Below are positions 7,787-14,801 of a stretch of DNA of 50,355 nucleotides, piece by piece (within the stretch, counting starts at the first letter, position 1; every line of letters starts with the position of its first letter). Under the pieces are notes generated by a model, which did no database searches, had not been told where the DNA came from, and was given only the letters and a program-made list of their open reading frames with translations. A program made the position numbers and the translations under genes. Source of the stretch: an uncultured Eubacteriales bacterium (GTDB lineage: Bacteria; Bacillota; Clostridia; Oscillospirales; Acutalibacteraceae); NCBI GenBank assembly GCA_934511365.1, contig CAKSWC010000014.1:1-50355 (forward strand), in the 5' to 3' direction.

Positions 7787-8646
7787 TATATTGTTTCCTT
7801 CAAAAACTCAACGGCCTTTTCAAACCAGCCGTCGGCGGTTGTGTTCCGGCCGAGGCCGATTCCGTGTCCGCCGTTAGGGTAGCGCATGAAAACGTGTTTC
7901 ACACCCATTTTTGAAAGCCTTTCGTCAAGGCGGATGCTGTTGCTTATCGGAACGGTGCAGTCGCCCTCGCAGTGCCAGAAAAATGTTGGCGGATAGTTTT
8001 CGTCCGCAATGAGTTCAACGGATTTGTCCTTTTGCTCCTCCGGCGTTGAATGCAGACCAAGCAGACGCAGACGCGAAAGCTCGTGCGTTTCTTCAAACAT
8101 ACTGATGACCGGATATGAAAGGACGATTGCGCTCGGACGCAGGGAATATTCCTTGCCGTGATAGAGCGTTTCAAACTCCTTATATCTTGCGCCGAAATAT
8201 GCGCACAAATGACCTCCGGCGGACGAGCCGACAATCACAAGCTTCTTTTCGTTGACGCAGAACGCTGCGGCGTGCGCTTTAACAAAACAGATTGCGCGCG
8301 CAAGGTCCTCCATCGGATTCGGGAACCGCGCGGCGCTGGCAACGCGGTAGTTGAGCAGGAAAACATTGAACCCGGCTTTGTTGAAAGCCCTTGCGTAATC
8401 GCCGCCCTCCGCGTTGAACGAGAGGAACTCATACGCTCCGCCGGGACAGACAATGACGGTTGGGGCGTGCTTTTTGATGAGGAACGGAATCACGCTTGCG
8501 AACGCGCGCGAGGGTTCCTCTTCAATTTCCTCTTTTGTATAGAGCGGATAAAAGATTTTTTCGCCGGAAAGGCGCCTTTTAACAAGGAAGCGCTCAAAAA
8601 GGAAACGGCGCTTTTTGTTTTCCAGCCGGTTTTTCAGTGTTATCAT
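7786..8646 (-). CDS. Alpha/beta hydrolase (acetylesterase / BD-FAE-like)
   Basis: 286 residues without signal peptide, so cytosolic. The fold is complete: oxyanion-hole motif CPGGAYEF (68-74), nucleophile Ser142 in VGSSAGGH, Asp229 in CEGDCTVP and His261 in PNGGHGIGLG. The arrangement resembles esterases that deacetylate imported carbohydrates (acetyl xylan esterase-like, dienelactone hydrolase superfamily). The true substrate is not evident. AGGTG lies a few bases upstream of the start. It is transcribed leftwards and divergently from trmB, with no operon partner. Confidence 0.85.
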   Translation of the reverse strand: MITLKNRLENKKRRFLFERFLVKRRLSGEKIFYPLYTKEEIEEEPSRAFASVIPFLIKKHAPTVIVCPGGAYEFLSFNAEGGDYARAFNKAGFNVFLLNYRVASAARFPNPMEDLARAICFVKAHAAAFCVNEKKLVIVGSSAGGHLCAYFGARYKEFETLYHGKEYSLRPSAIVLSYPVISMFEETHELSRLRLLGLHSTPEEQKDKSVELIADENYPPTFFWHCEGDCTVPISNSIRLDERLSKMGVKHVFMRYPNGGHGIGLGRNTTADGWFEKAVEFLKETI

Positions 8647-8657
8647 CGGTTCACCTC

Positions 8658-8685
8658 TTGAAAATGTTTTGTTTTATGGTATAAT
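8658..8685 (+). promoter_or_regulatory. Promoter of trmB
   Basis: TTGAAA (8658-8663), 16-base spacer, TATAAT (8680-8685) with an extended TGG just upstream. The ATG of trmB is 35 bases downstream of the -10 element. Confidence 0.7.
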
Positions 8686-8720
8686 TCAGTATCAGTGAAA
8701 ATTAAGGTAGGAACAGCAAA

Positions 8721-9401
8721 ATGAGAATGAGAAGGAAAAAGAACCTTGAAGCGCGCCTTGAAAGCTGCAATGAATATATCCTTGACCTCGGCTATGTCCA
8801 CGGCGGCTATGACGAAAACGGCAACGCTCTTATTGAAAAAAACATTATTGATTACAAAAAAATCTTCGGAAACGATAATCCCGTTTATCTTGAAATCGGC
8901 TGCGGAAAAGGCCAGTTCGCCTGCGAAACGGCAAAAGCGAATCCGCAGCTCAACCTCCTTGCCGTTGAGGTCAACCGCAACGTGGTTGTTCAAGCGTGTG
9001 AAAAAGCAAAAAACAACAATCTTTCCAATCTGCGCTTTATGGTTATCGGGGCGGAAAAGCTTGAATACTTCCTTCCCGAAAACAGTATTGAAATGATTTA
9101 TCTCAATCATTCCTGTCCGTTTCCAAAAAAGCGGCAGGCGAAGCACCGCCTCACCCACGAAATTTTTCTTGAAATGTATAAGCGCCTGCTCAAAGACGGC
9201 GGCATTATCCGCCAGAAAACGGACAATATGCACTTTTTTGAGTTTTCGCTCTGCGAATTTTCAAAATGCGGCTATCTTTTGAACACCGTTTCCCTTGACC
9301 TGCACAAAAGCGGAATTGAGGGGAACATTGTGACCGAATATGAAAAGCGCTTTTCAGATCTCGGCCAGCCGATATATTATCTTGAGGCGCAGAAAAGATA
9401 A
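8721..9401 (+). CDS. trmB: tRNA (guanine-N7-)-methyltransferase
   Basis: 226 residues, normal TrmB length. The SAM-binding loop is LEIGCGKGQFA (57-67). The family region after strand 4 reads YLNHSCPFPKKRQAKHRLTH, and GGIIRQKTDN is the substrate-side motif. It would methylate G46 of tRNA variable loops. The motif normally written SDPWPK carries Cys132 in place of the Asp, and Phe replaces the Trp. The overall alignment still supports TrmB, but activity or mechanism could differ. AAGGTAGG lies ahead of the ATG. Single gene with its own promoter; the terminator at 9483 follows. Confidence 0.85.
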   Translation: MRMRRKKNLEARLESCNEYILDLGYVHGGYDENGNALIEKNIIDYKKIFGNDNPVYLEIGCGKGQFACETAKANPQLNLLAVEVNRNVVVQACEKAKNNNLSNLRFMVIGAEKLEYFLPENSIEMIYLNHSCPFPKKRQAKHRLTHEIFLEMYKRLLKDGGIIRQKTDNMHFFEFSLCEFSKCGYLLNTVSLDLHKSGIEGNIVTEYEKRFSDLGQPIYYLEAQKR

Positions 9402-9433
9402 AAGCGGAATTGCCCAATTTCTTTTTTGTCAAG

Positions 9434-9455
9434 TGTTACTATGTATATAGTAACA
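9434..9455. promoter_or_regulatory. Operator-like palindrome
   Basis: TGTTACTA (9434-9441), 6 bases TGTATA, then TAGTAACA (9448-9455): an 8-bp perfect inverted repeat. It has the size of a dimeric repressor site (MarR, GntR or BlaI style). No regulator gene adjoins it and no promoter overlaps it convincingly, so the target is unclear. It could also be a weak RNA hairpin after trmB. Confidence 0.35.
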
Positions 9456-9482
9456 AAAAGCTGTAACACAATTTCAAAACGT

Positions 9483-9508
9483 CTGTCGCCTTCTGCGGCA
9501 GTTTTTTT
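9483..9508 (+). terminator. Terminator of trmB
   Basis: CTGTCGC (9483-9489) pairs with GCGGCAG (9495-9501), loop CTTCT, followed by seven T residues. Confidence 0.85.
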
Positions 9509-9632
9509 CATTATATCTGTCCGCAGATTGTTTGTCAAGCCGGACTGCATTCGGGTCTTGGGCATAATCACCAAAACACTCAGAGATTTTTTTGCCAAAG
9601 CGCCGAAAAATAATTACAGTACGTTTGCCGCC

Positions 9633-9661
9633 TTTAAATGGCGCAAAAAGTTTGCTATAAT
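9633..9661 (+). promoter_or_regulatory. Promoter of the secreted phosphoesterase gene
   Basis: TTTAAA (9633-9638), 17-base spacer, TATAAT (9656-9661) with extended TGC. The -10 element lies inside the longest possible open frame, which shows that translation starts further downstream at 9716. A leader hairpin CGGGCA/TGCCCG (9675-9680/9684-9689) follows. Confidence 0.65.
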
Positions 9662-9715
9662 ACTTTCATAAATGCGGGCAGTCTGCCCGGAAAAATGAAA
9701 AAGGAGATACGCCAG

Positions 9716-12700
9716 ATGAAAACTCTCAAAAAAGTATTGGCGCTGTTCCTCGCCTTTGTTCTTGCAATGGGCGCTTTTTCGCTCGTTTCATACGCAAAGC
9801 CGGAACACGGAAAAAAGACGGCATCGCTTCCGTTTGCAACGATGTCAGACATCCATTTTTATCCCGGAAGTCTCATGGGCTCGCGCGGTGCCGAATGGCT
9901 TGAATACTGCCGCCTGGAGTCTAAAATGTATAACGAGAGCGAGAGCATTTTGCGCACCGCGCTCGACACCCTCGCCGAAAGGGCAAAGAAAACGGGCATC
10001 AAATATGTCCTCCTTCCCGGCGACCTGACAAAGGACAGCGAATATGAGGCCCACGCCGAGCTTGCAAAAATTCTTGAGGAATATGAGGCAAAGTACGGTT
10101 TCCAGTTCCTTGTTATCAACGGCAACCATGATATCAACACAAACAAGGCAATGACCTTTGAAAACAACAAAAAGGAAGCCGCAAGGGCAATCACTGCCGA
10201 CGAGTTCAGAGAGGTTTATAAAAACCTCGGCTATGACCTTGCTTTTGATACCTACGCCAAAAAGGGAGAAAAGGTTCAGGGCGCACTTTCCTATGTTGCC
10301 GACCTTGACGAAAACTACCGTCTTATTGTTGTTGACAGCTGCCTTTACTCCTTTGACGAGCCCGGAAAGGATCTCACTTCCGGAAAGGTTACTCCGGAAC
10401 TTATGCAGTGGATCAAAAAGTGGACGGATGACGCAAAGAAGAACGGAAAAACGCCGCTTTTGATGGTTCATCACAACATGGCTCCCCACATGGAATGCGA
10501 GCCCTCAATAACCTTTGCGTTCACGCTTGACAACTATCTTGAGGTTTCCGAGCAGCTTGCCGACTGGGGAATCAACTATTCGTTCTCCGGCCATCTCCAC
10601 ACGAACGATACCGCAGCGGTTACAAATGACAACGGAAAAACTCTCTATGACGTTGAAACGAACTCCCTCACCGGATATCCGAATATGTATCGCGAGATGA
10701 CAATTTCAACCTATGAGGACGGAGAAAACGAGCTTCAGATTGACTCGATAGACTTTGATGCCGTTCAGAAAATGAGCTTTGACGGTGTTACATATGATAA
10801 CGGAACATACAAGAAAAAGGCCTTTGACCTCTGCTTCGGCGGCGGACTTTCAAAAAGCGGAAAGGCTGATGTAACCGCGTTCGCAATGGGTCTTGTTAAA
10901 AACTTCGGCGGCGGGTACATTGAAAAAATCAATGCCGCCGGCGGAATTCTCCCGTTCCTTAAAACAATGAACATTGACCTTAAAGAGATTCTCTCCGGCT
11001 TCCTCAAGCCGTATATAAAAGACGGAATCAAAATTGGGTCATACAACATCTTCACCGTTGACAACCTTATGTGGTTCATTGAGGACCTCTGCGAGCAGAT
11101 TTCAGATTTGTATATCAAAAATCCGCAAAATCTTTATGACCTGCTGGAGCCTATTATTGAAAAGATTGTTTCAATGGAGGTTGCCTCTGTTCCGTGCGAA
11201 AAATTTGTTGATTCGCTTGGCTTTGGCGATAAAACAAAGAACGGAACATTCGGCGATGCCGTGCTTTGTGCAATGGCCTATTGGTACACCGGAAACGAGG
11301 ACAGCTCAGACGATAAGTTCATGAATGCCGTTATTGATAACTTTGAAAACGGAACGCTCCTTCATGACATTTTCTATAAGCTTCTTGACATCGCGTTCAA
11401 TGACCTCATTGAGGACGGAATTCTTGCAAAGCTTGAAATTCGTGTTGACAAGCTCCTTGCGGACGATGCAATTCAGAAAAGACTCGGCGAAGGACTCAAC
11501 TTCCTGCTCGGCCAGGTTCTGCGCGGAGACTACACTTATCTCAACCTTGTCAAAATTGTTTTCGGCCTCGGCGTACTTCCGTATACGAGCCTCTATGATG
11601 TTCTTGACAAGGCGTATATGAGCAAATATCTCACCGAAAGCCAGCTTGAGTCGGTCGGAATTTTTGTCGGCTGGATTCTCCGCGACTTCACCTCAGACAA
11701 AAATCCGCAGGCGAACGGAGACTTTGGCGTTTCATATTTCACAACGCCTGTCACACCGGAAGCAACAAGAGAAAATTACCGTCTGCCGACAATGGTTAGC
11801 GTTGTCATGGGCGAAGATTCCCAGACTCAAAGCACTGTAAGCTGGTTCTCAAAATATACGCTTGAAAGCTCAGACATTGAAATTTATAAAGCCGACTCTG
11901 AACCGCAGTTCACCGGAAAGGCAAACGCTCCTCAGGGCTTCACCGTTAAAACAACGAGCGAAAAGGTTGTTCGCTCGTTCCCGGGAATCGACCTTGGCGT
12001 TTTCGGCCTTTTCCAGTATAAATTTGATATGATTCGCCACACGGCAACGCTCTCCGGCCTTGAAAAGGGTGCAACCTATTATTACAGAGTCGGAAACGAG
12101 AAGTACGGCTGGTGGAGTGAGACGGGAAAAATTACAACCGCCGACGGCTCAAAGAACGTGACGTTCTTCCATATGTCCGACCCGCAGTCGCAGAACGTAA
12201 GACAGTATGAAAGGTCATGGGTGAATGTTCTTAAAACGGCATTCAATAAGTATCCGGAAGCCGCGTTCATTATGAATACCGGCGACCTTGTTGACCACGG
12301 AGACAACAATCATCAGTGGCAGTATATGTTTGACACCGCTTCAAAATATCTCATGAAAACAAGCATGATGCCGGTGAGCGGAAACCATGAGGGCAAGGGA
12401 ACAAACGCAACGGCGAATTATTTCACCCTTCCGAACGCTCCGGAACAGGACACAACAACCGGCGTTTATTATTCCTTCACCTATAACAACGTCCACTTTG
12501 CGGTTCTCAACTCAAACGACCTTGACCCAAAAACAAAAGGACTTTCAGAAAAGCAGATTGAGTGGCTCAAGGCAGACATGAAAAACAGCAATGCGCAGTG
12601 GAAGCTTGTCGCGCTGCACAAGGCACCGTACTCGCAGGGCTCGCATTACAAGGACAAGGACGTCTGCGCAATCAGAGAGCAGCTCTCCGTTCTTATGCCG

Positions 12701-13228
12701 GAGCTTTCGATTGACATGGTGTTCGGCGGCCACGACCACGTTTACCTCAGAACCGCGTCGCTCGTCAACAACAAAAAGACGGCGACCGACATCACCTATC
12801 TCAGGAAAGATGGCGACATCTATAAGACCCAGGTAACGCCGAGCGGAACGACCTATGTTATCACGGGCTGCGCCGGAGTCAAGACATACATTCAAAACGA
12901 CGTCACCAAAACGGACAAATACTTCCCGCGCGGAGAAAAGGTTTTCTCGCTTGACGAGCCGATGTTTGCTTCCGTTGAAATCAGGGACGGCGTGCTTTAC
13001 TTCAACGCATACGGCGTTGACGAAAACGGCGCGCAGAGCGTTGACCGCTTTGCAATTCAGAAGGACAAAACTCAGGGCGAGGTTGTTTCCGATTACAAGG
13101 AGGCCGAGGAGGAGGAGAAGAACGACAGCGTCAAAAACTTCTTCAAAACCTTCTTTGAGTACATCGTGAAGATTTTCAAGGTTATCCTCAACATTTTTAA
13201 AATTTATATTCTCAGGGTTGAACTTTAA
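9716..13228 (+). CDS. Secreted protein with two metallophosphoesterase modules
   Basis: 1170 residues after a signal peptide (1-27). Module 1 (about 38-345) has the calcineurin-like set: SDIH (44-47), GDLTKD (102-107), GNHD (136-139), HH (252-253), GHLH (292-295). A helical middle part of unknown family spans 380-665. Module 2 looks like a purple acid phosphatase: a beta-sandwich (690-810), then SDPQ (821-824), GDLVDHG (856-862), GNHE (889-892), LHKAPYS (967-973) and GHDHVY (1005-1010). An acidic linker and amphipathic tail (1135-1165) end it. AAGGAG nine bases before 9716 fixes the start. It probably hydrolyses phosphate esters outside the cell; the substrates are unknown. Confidence 0.85.
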   Translation: MKTLKKVLALFLAFVLAMGAFSLVSYAKPEHGKKTASLPFATMSDIHFYPGSLMGSRGAEWLEYCRLESKMYNESESILRTALDTLAERAKKTGIKYVLLPGDLTKDSEYEAHAELAKILEEYEAKYGFQFLVINGNHDINTNKAMTFENNKKEAARAITADEFREVYKNLGYDLAFDTYAKKGEKVQGALSYVADLDENYRLIVVDSCLYSFDEPGKDLTSGKVTPELMQWIKKWTDDAKKNGKTPLLMVHHNMAPHMECEPSITFAFTLDNYLEVSEQLADWGINYSFSGHLHTNDTAAVTNDNGKTLYDVETNSLTGYPNMYREMTISTYEDGENELQIDSIDFDAVQKMSFDGVTYDNGTYKKKAFDLCFGGGLSKSGKADVTAFAMGLVKNFGGGYIEKINAAGGILPFLKTMNIDLKEILSGFLKPYIKDGIKIGSYNIFTVDNLMWFIEDLCEQISDLYIKNPQNLYDLLEPIIEKIVSMEVASVPCEKFVDSLGFGDKTKNGTFGDAVLCAMAYWYTGNEDSSDDKFMNAVIDNFENGTLLHDIFYKLLDIAFNDLIEDGILAKLEIRVDKLLADDAIQKRLGEGLNFLLGQVLRGDYTYLNLVKIVFGLGVLPYTSLYDVLDKAYMSKYLTESQLESVGIFVGWILRDFTSDKNPQANGDFGVSYFTTPVTPEATRENYRLPTMVSVVMGEDSQTQSTVSWFSKYTLESSDIEIYKADSEPQFTGKANAPQGFTVKTTSEKVVRSFPGIDLGVFGLFQYKFDMIRHTATLSGLEKGATYYYRVGNEKYGWWSETGKITTADGSKNVTFFHMSDPQSQNVRQYERSWVNVLKTAFNKYPEAAFIMNTGDLVDHGDNNHQWQYMFDTASKYLMKTSMMPVSGNHEGKGTNATANYFTLPNAPEQDTTTGVYYSFTYNNVHFAVLNSNDLDPKTKGLSEKQIEWLKADMKNSNAQWKLVALHKAPYSQGSHYKDKDVCAIREQLSVLMPELSIDMVFGGHDHVYLRTASLVNNKKTATDITYLRKDGDIYKTQVTPSGTTYVITGCAGVKTYIQNDVTKTDKYFPRGEKVFSLDEPMFASVEIRDGVLYFNAYGVDENGAQSVDRFAIQKDKTQGEVVSDYKEAEEEEKNDSVKNFFKTFFEYIVKIFKVILNIFKIYILRVEL

Positions 13229-13243
13229 GGGAATGATAAACAA

Positions 13244-13275
13244 AAGGGGGCTGCCGCTGTGTCGGCGGCCCCCTT
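13244..13275 (+). terminator. GC-rich hairpin after the phosphoesterase gene
   Basis: GGGGGCTGCCG (13246-13256) pairs with CGGCGGCCCCC (13263-13273) through 11 bp including one G-T pair, extended by AA/TT. No T run follows, so efficiency as an intrinsic terminator is doubtful. Confidence 0.6.
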
Positions 13276-13397
13276 GGCCTTGAAAAAAGCAGACGGGTGA
13301 TTGAGCCGGGGTTTTGAAAAAGTCAGGCTTTCAACGCGTTTGAAGCTTTTTGAAAACAACGATCGATTGACGATAAAACAGAAGAAAAAAGGTTTAT

Positions 13398-13437
13398 ATA
13401 AAACCGCCGCCGGTGAAGCTTGAGCCTTCACCGGCGG
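13398..13437 (-). terminator. Terminator for the leftward toxin-antitoxin/remnant transcript
   Basis: CCGCCGGTGAAG (13407-13418) pairs with its reverse complement (13426-13437). On the minus strand it is followed by a short GGCGG step and TTTTATATAAACC. It closes transcription coming from 14048 leftwards. Confidence 0.65.
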
Positions 13438-13459
13438 TTGCTGTTATTGGGTGTGATGA

Positions 13460-13584
13460 TTAATAGTGGGCCACGCCGCAGGAACAGTTTCTGTTAATTT
13501 TGAACAACTTCCAGAAGAAGCGGACAATGCGCCAAATGAAGCCGCCCTTGTGGCAAAGGTGGGTGCAGTTTGCGGTGGGGGTGA
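13460..13584 (-). pseudogene. Orphan C-terminal Cys/aromatic tail of a surface protein
   Basis: Reading leftwards, directly after the stop codon of the relE-like gene, an open frame of about 41 codons without start codon or ribosome-binding site ends ...NCSCGVAHY. Its core (CHKGGFIWRIVRFFWKLFKI) matches the tail of the secreted CHAP protein at 5844-7721 (IVRVFWKIMKI, CICGEEHY), including the Cys-x-Cys-Gly and terminal His-Tyr. It is therefore the last exon-like fragment of a lost secreted protein gene, probably cut by insertion of the toxin-antitoxin module or by a deletion. Confidence 0.6.
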
Positions 13585-13837
13585 TTATTTTTTATAGATG
13601 TCGCCGCGATTACCGATATTAACAACGCAGATAATCAATACATCATTGTCAACCGAGTAGATTACCCGATAGCTCCCGACACGAAGACGAAAGTACCCGG
13701 CATACCCCCTGCATTGCTTTGATGTCTCCGACATAGGGCAATTTTTTAATCGCGGAAAGCAAGCGCTTTCTTTGTTCGGACGGCTGATTAAGTAAAAACT
13801 TTTGCGCGGGTTTGTCAAAAACAATTTTATAATTCAT
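13585..13837 (-). pseudogene. relE: RelE/ParE-family toxin, frameshifted
   Basis: Translation from the ATG at 13837 gives MNYKIVFDKPAQKFLLNQ and runs in frame to AMQG. From there the correct continuation (YAGYFRLRVGSYRVIYSVDN and NIGNRGDIYKK) is in another frame. The switch is at a run of five C on the plus strand (13705-13709); four would restore one continuous toxin of about 83 residues. An intact RelE-family toxin would be a ribosome-dependent mRNA endonuclease. The ATG overlaps the antitoxin's end by 11 bases, a standard coupled arrangement. Causes: real inactivation, slippage-based switching, or a base-calling error. Confidence 0.8.
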
Positions 13838-14048
13838 TGCTTTCAACCCCACTCATTTTTGCCATTTCCTCAAACGAAACAAAATTTCCTTTCTCCGGGT
13901 TTTCTTTATAATCTTTAAGAAGCTTTTCGCAAAACAAATCGTCATCGAACTCATCTGCGGTAATGCCCTGCAAGTACGCTATCACATAGCCAAGCTTGCT
14001 TGACGGAACATTGTCAAGAAGTTTGCGTGCCATTTCTTTTTCACTCAT
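13827..14048 (-). CDS. relB: Antitoxin of a RelBE-like module
   Basis: 73 residues, acidic, starting MSEKEMARKLLDNVPSSKLG. The middle (GITADEFDDDLFCEKLLKDY) is typical of clostridial antitoxins paired with RelE/ParE toxins, whose C-terminal part wraps the toxin. The ATG at 14048 is chosen because AAGGAG lies nine bases upstream; a TTG six bases earlier is too close to it. The gene still looks intact although the toxin is frameshifted. A consensus promoter containing an inverted repeat precedes it, consistent with autorepression. Confidence 0.75.
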   Translation of the reverse strand: MSEKEMARKLLDNVPSSKLGYVIAYLQGITADEFDDDLFCEKLLKDYKENPEKGNFVSFEEMAKMSGVESNEL

Positions 14049-14090
14049 GAGCAAAAACTCCTTTCATAAAAATCAACATACTTTGTATTA

Positions 14091-14119
14091 ATTATAGTTG
14101 ACAAAAATTCTCTTGTCAA
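14091..14119 (-). promoter_or_regulatory. Consensus promoter with embedded operator, relBE
   Basis: Reading leftwards: TTGACA (14119-14114), 17-base spacer, TATAAT (14096-14091), all consensus. TTGACAA (14098-14104) and TTGTCAA (14113-14119) form an inverted repeat across the spacer and -35 box. That is where a toxin-antitoxin complex would bind to repress its own promoter (inference). Confidence 0.75.
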
Positions 14120-14226
14120 TATCCGGCTCTTAATGTTTTTTCACTTCCCCACCCCCATTTGTCAATTTTGTATAATTTTTCATGACTTGGAAAAGCTATT
14201 TTCTACAAAAATTAATCCATAGGCAC

Positions 14227-14267
14227 TTGCTATGATTTGTTTTTGGTGATATACTACCGATGTAGTA
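14227..14267 (+). promoter_or_regulatory. iscR promoter with overlapping palindromic operator
   Basis: TTGCTA (14227-14232), 17-base spacer, TATACT (14250-14255). TACTAC-CGAT-GTAGTA (14252-14267) is a perfect 6-bp inverted repeat overlapping the -10 box and start site, a likely autorepression site for the Rrf2 protein encoded next. A leader hairpin (GACGCC/GGCGTT, from about 14273) follows. Confidence 0.65.
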
Positions 14268-14330
14268 GGAATTGACGCCTGAGGGCGTTCGTTCCTGCCG
14301 GAAGCTTTCGTCTTGCAGGGTGGTGAAAAA

Positions 14331-14762
14331 ATGAAAATCTCAACAAAGGGTCGCTATGGTCTGAGGATAATGACCGACATTGCGCTCAACGAAAAAGAGG
14401 GCTGCGTTTCAATTAAAGATATTGCAAACCGCGAGGCTCTCTCGGAAAAATATCTTGAGCAGATTATCAACCTGCTTTCAAAACAGGGGCTTGTCAAGTC
14501 TATTCGGGGCGCAAGGGGCGGATATCACCTCACAAGGGACGCAAAGGACATCACCGTTGAGGAGATTCTCATTGCAACCGAGGGAAGCCTTGCTCCCGTT
14601 GCCTGCGCCGCAGACAGCGAGTGCTGCGAAAACTACTGCGATTGCGTGACCTCATTCATTTGGACAAAGATTTATGATGCAATCATTGACGTTGTCCATA
14701 ATATCACGCTTGAGGACCTTGCAAAGCGCAGCGTTGGCGGCGGAAAGTGCGCCGGCTGCTGA
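14331..14762 (+). CDS. iscR: Rrf2-family Fe-S cluster-sensing repressor (IscR-like)
   Basis: 143 residues. The N-terminal winged helix-turn-helix (MKISTKGRYGLRIMTDIAL) includes the SIRGARGGYHL wing. Cys92, Cys98/99 and Cys103/105 lie where IscR proteins bind their [2Fe-2S] cluster. A second Cys pair (KCAGC) ends the protein. It would repress the isc genes when clusters are sufficient. The ATG at 14331 follows AGGGTGGTG; an upstream TTG lacks such support. It heads the iscR-iscS-iscU operon, 39 bases ahead of iscS. Confidence 0.9.
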   Translation: MKISTKGRYGLRIMTDIALNEKEGCVSIKDIANREALSEKYLEQIINLLSKQGLVKSIRGARGGYHLTRDAKDITVEEILIATEGSLAPVACAADSECCENYCDCVTSFIWTKIYDAIIDVVHNITLEDLAKRSVGGGKCAGC

Positions 14763-14801
14763 ATTAAAATAATACACAAATACCGGAAGGGGTAAAACTA
14801 T

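Noticed and set aside
9638..9715. Longer start of the phosphoesterase at 9638
   Set aside because: Overlaps the promoter -10 box; AAGGAG and a signal peptide support the ATG at 9716.
12545..13243. 232-codon open frame antisense to the phosphoesterase
   Set aside because: The plus-strand frame contains complete catalytic motifs; the antisense frame has no start signal.
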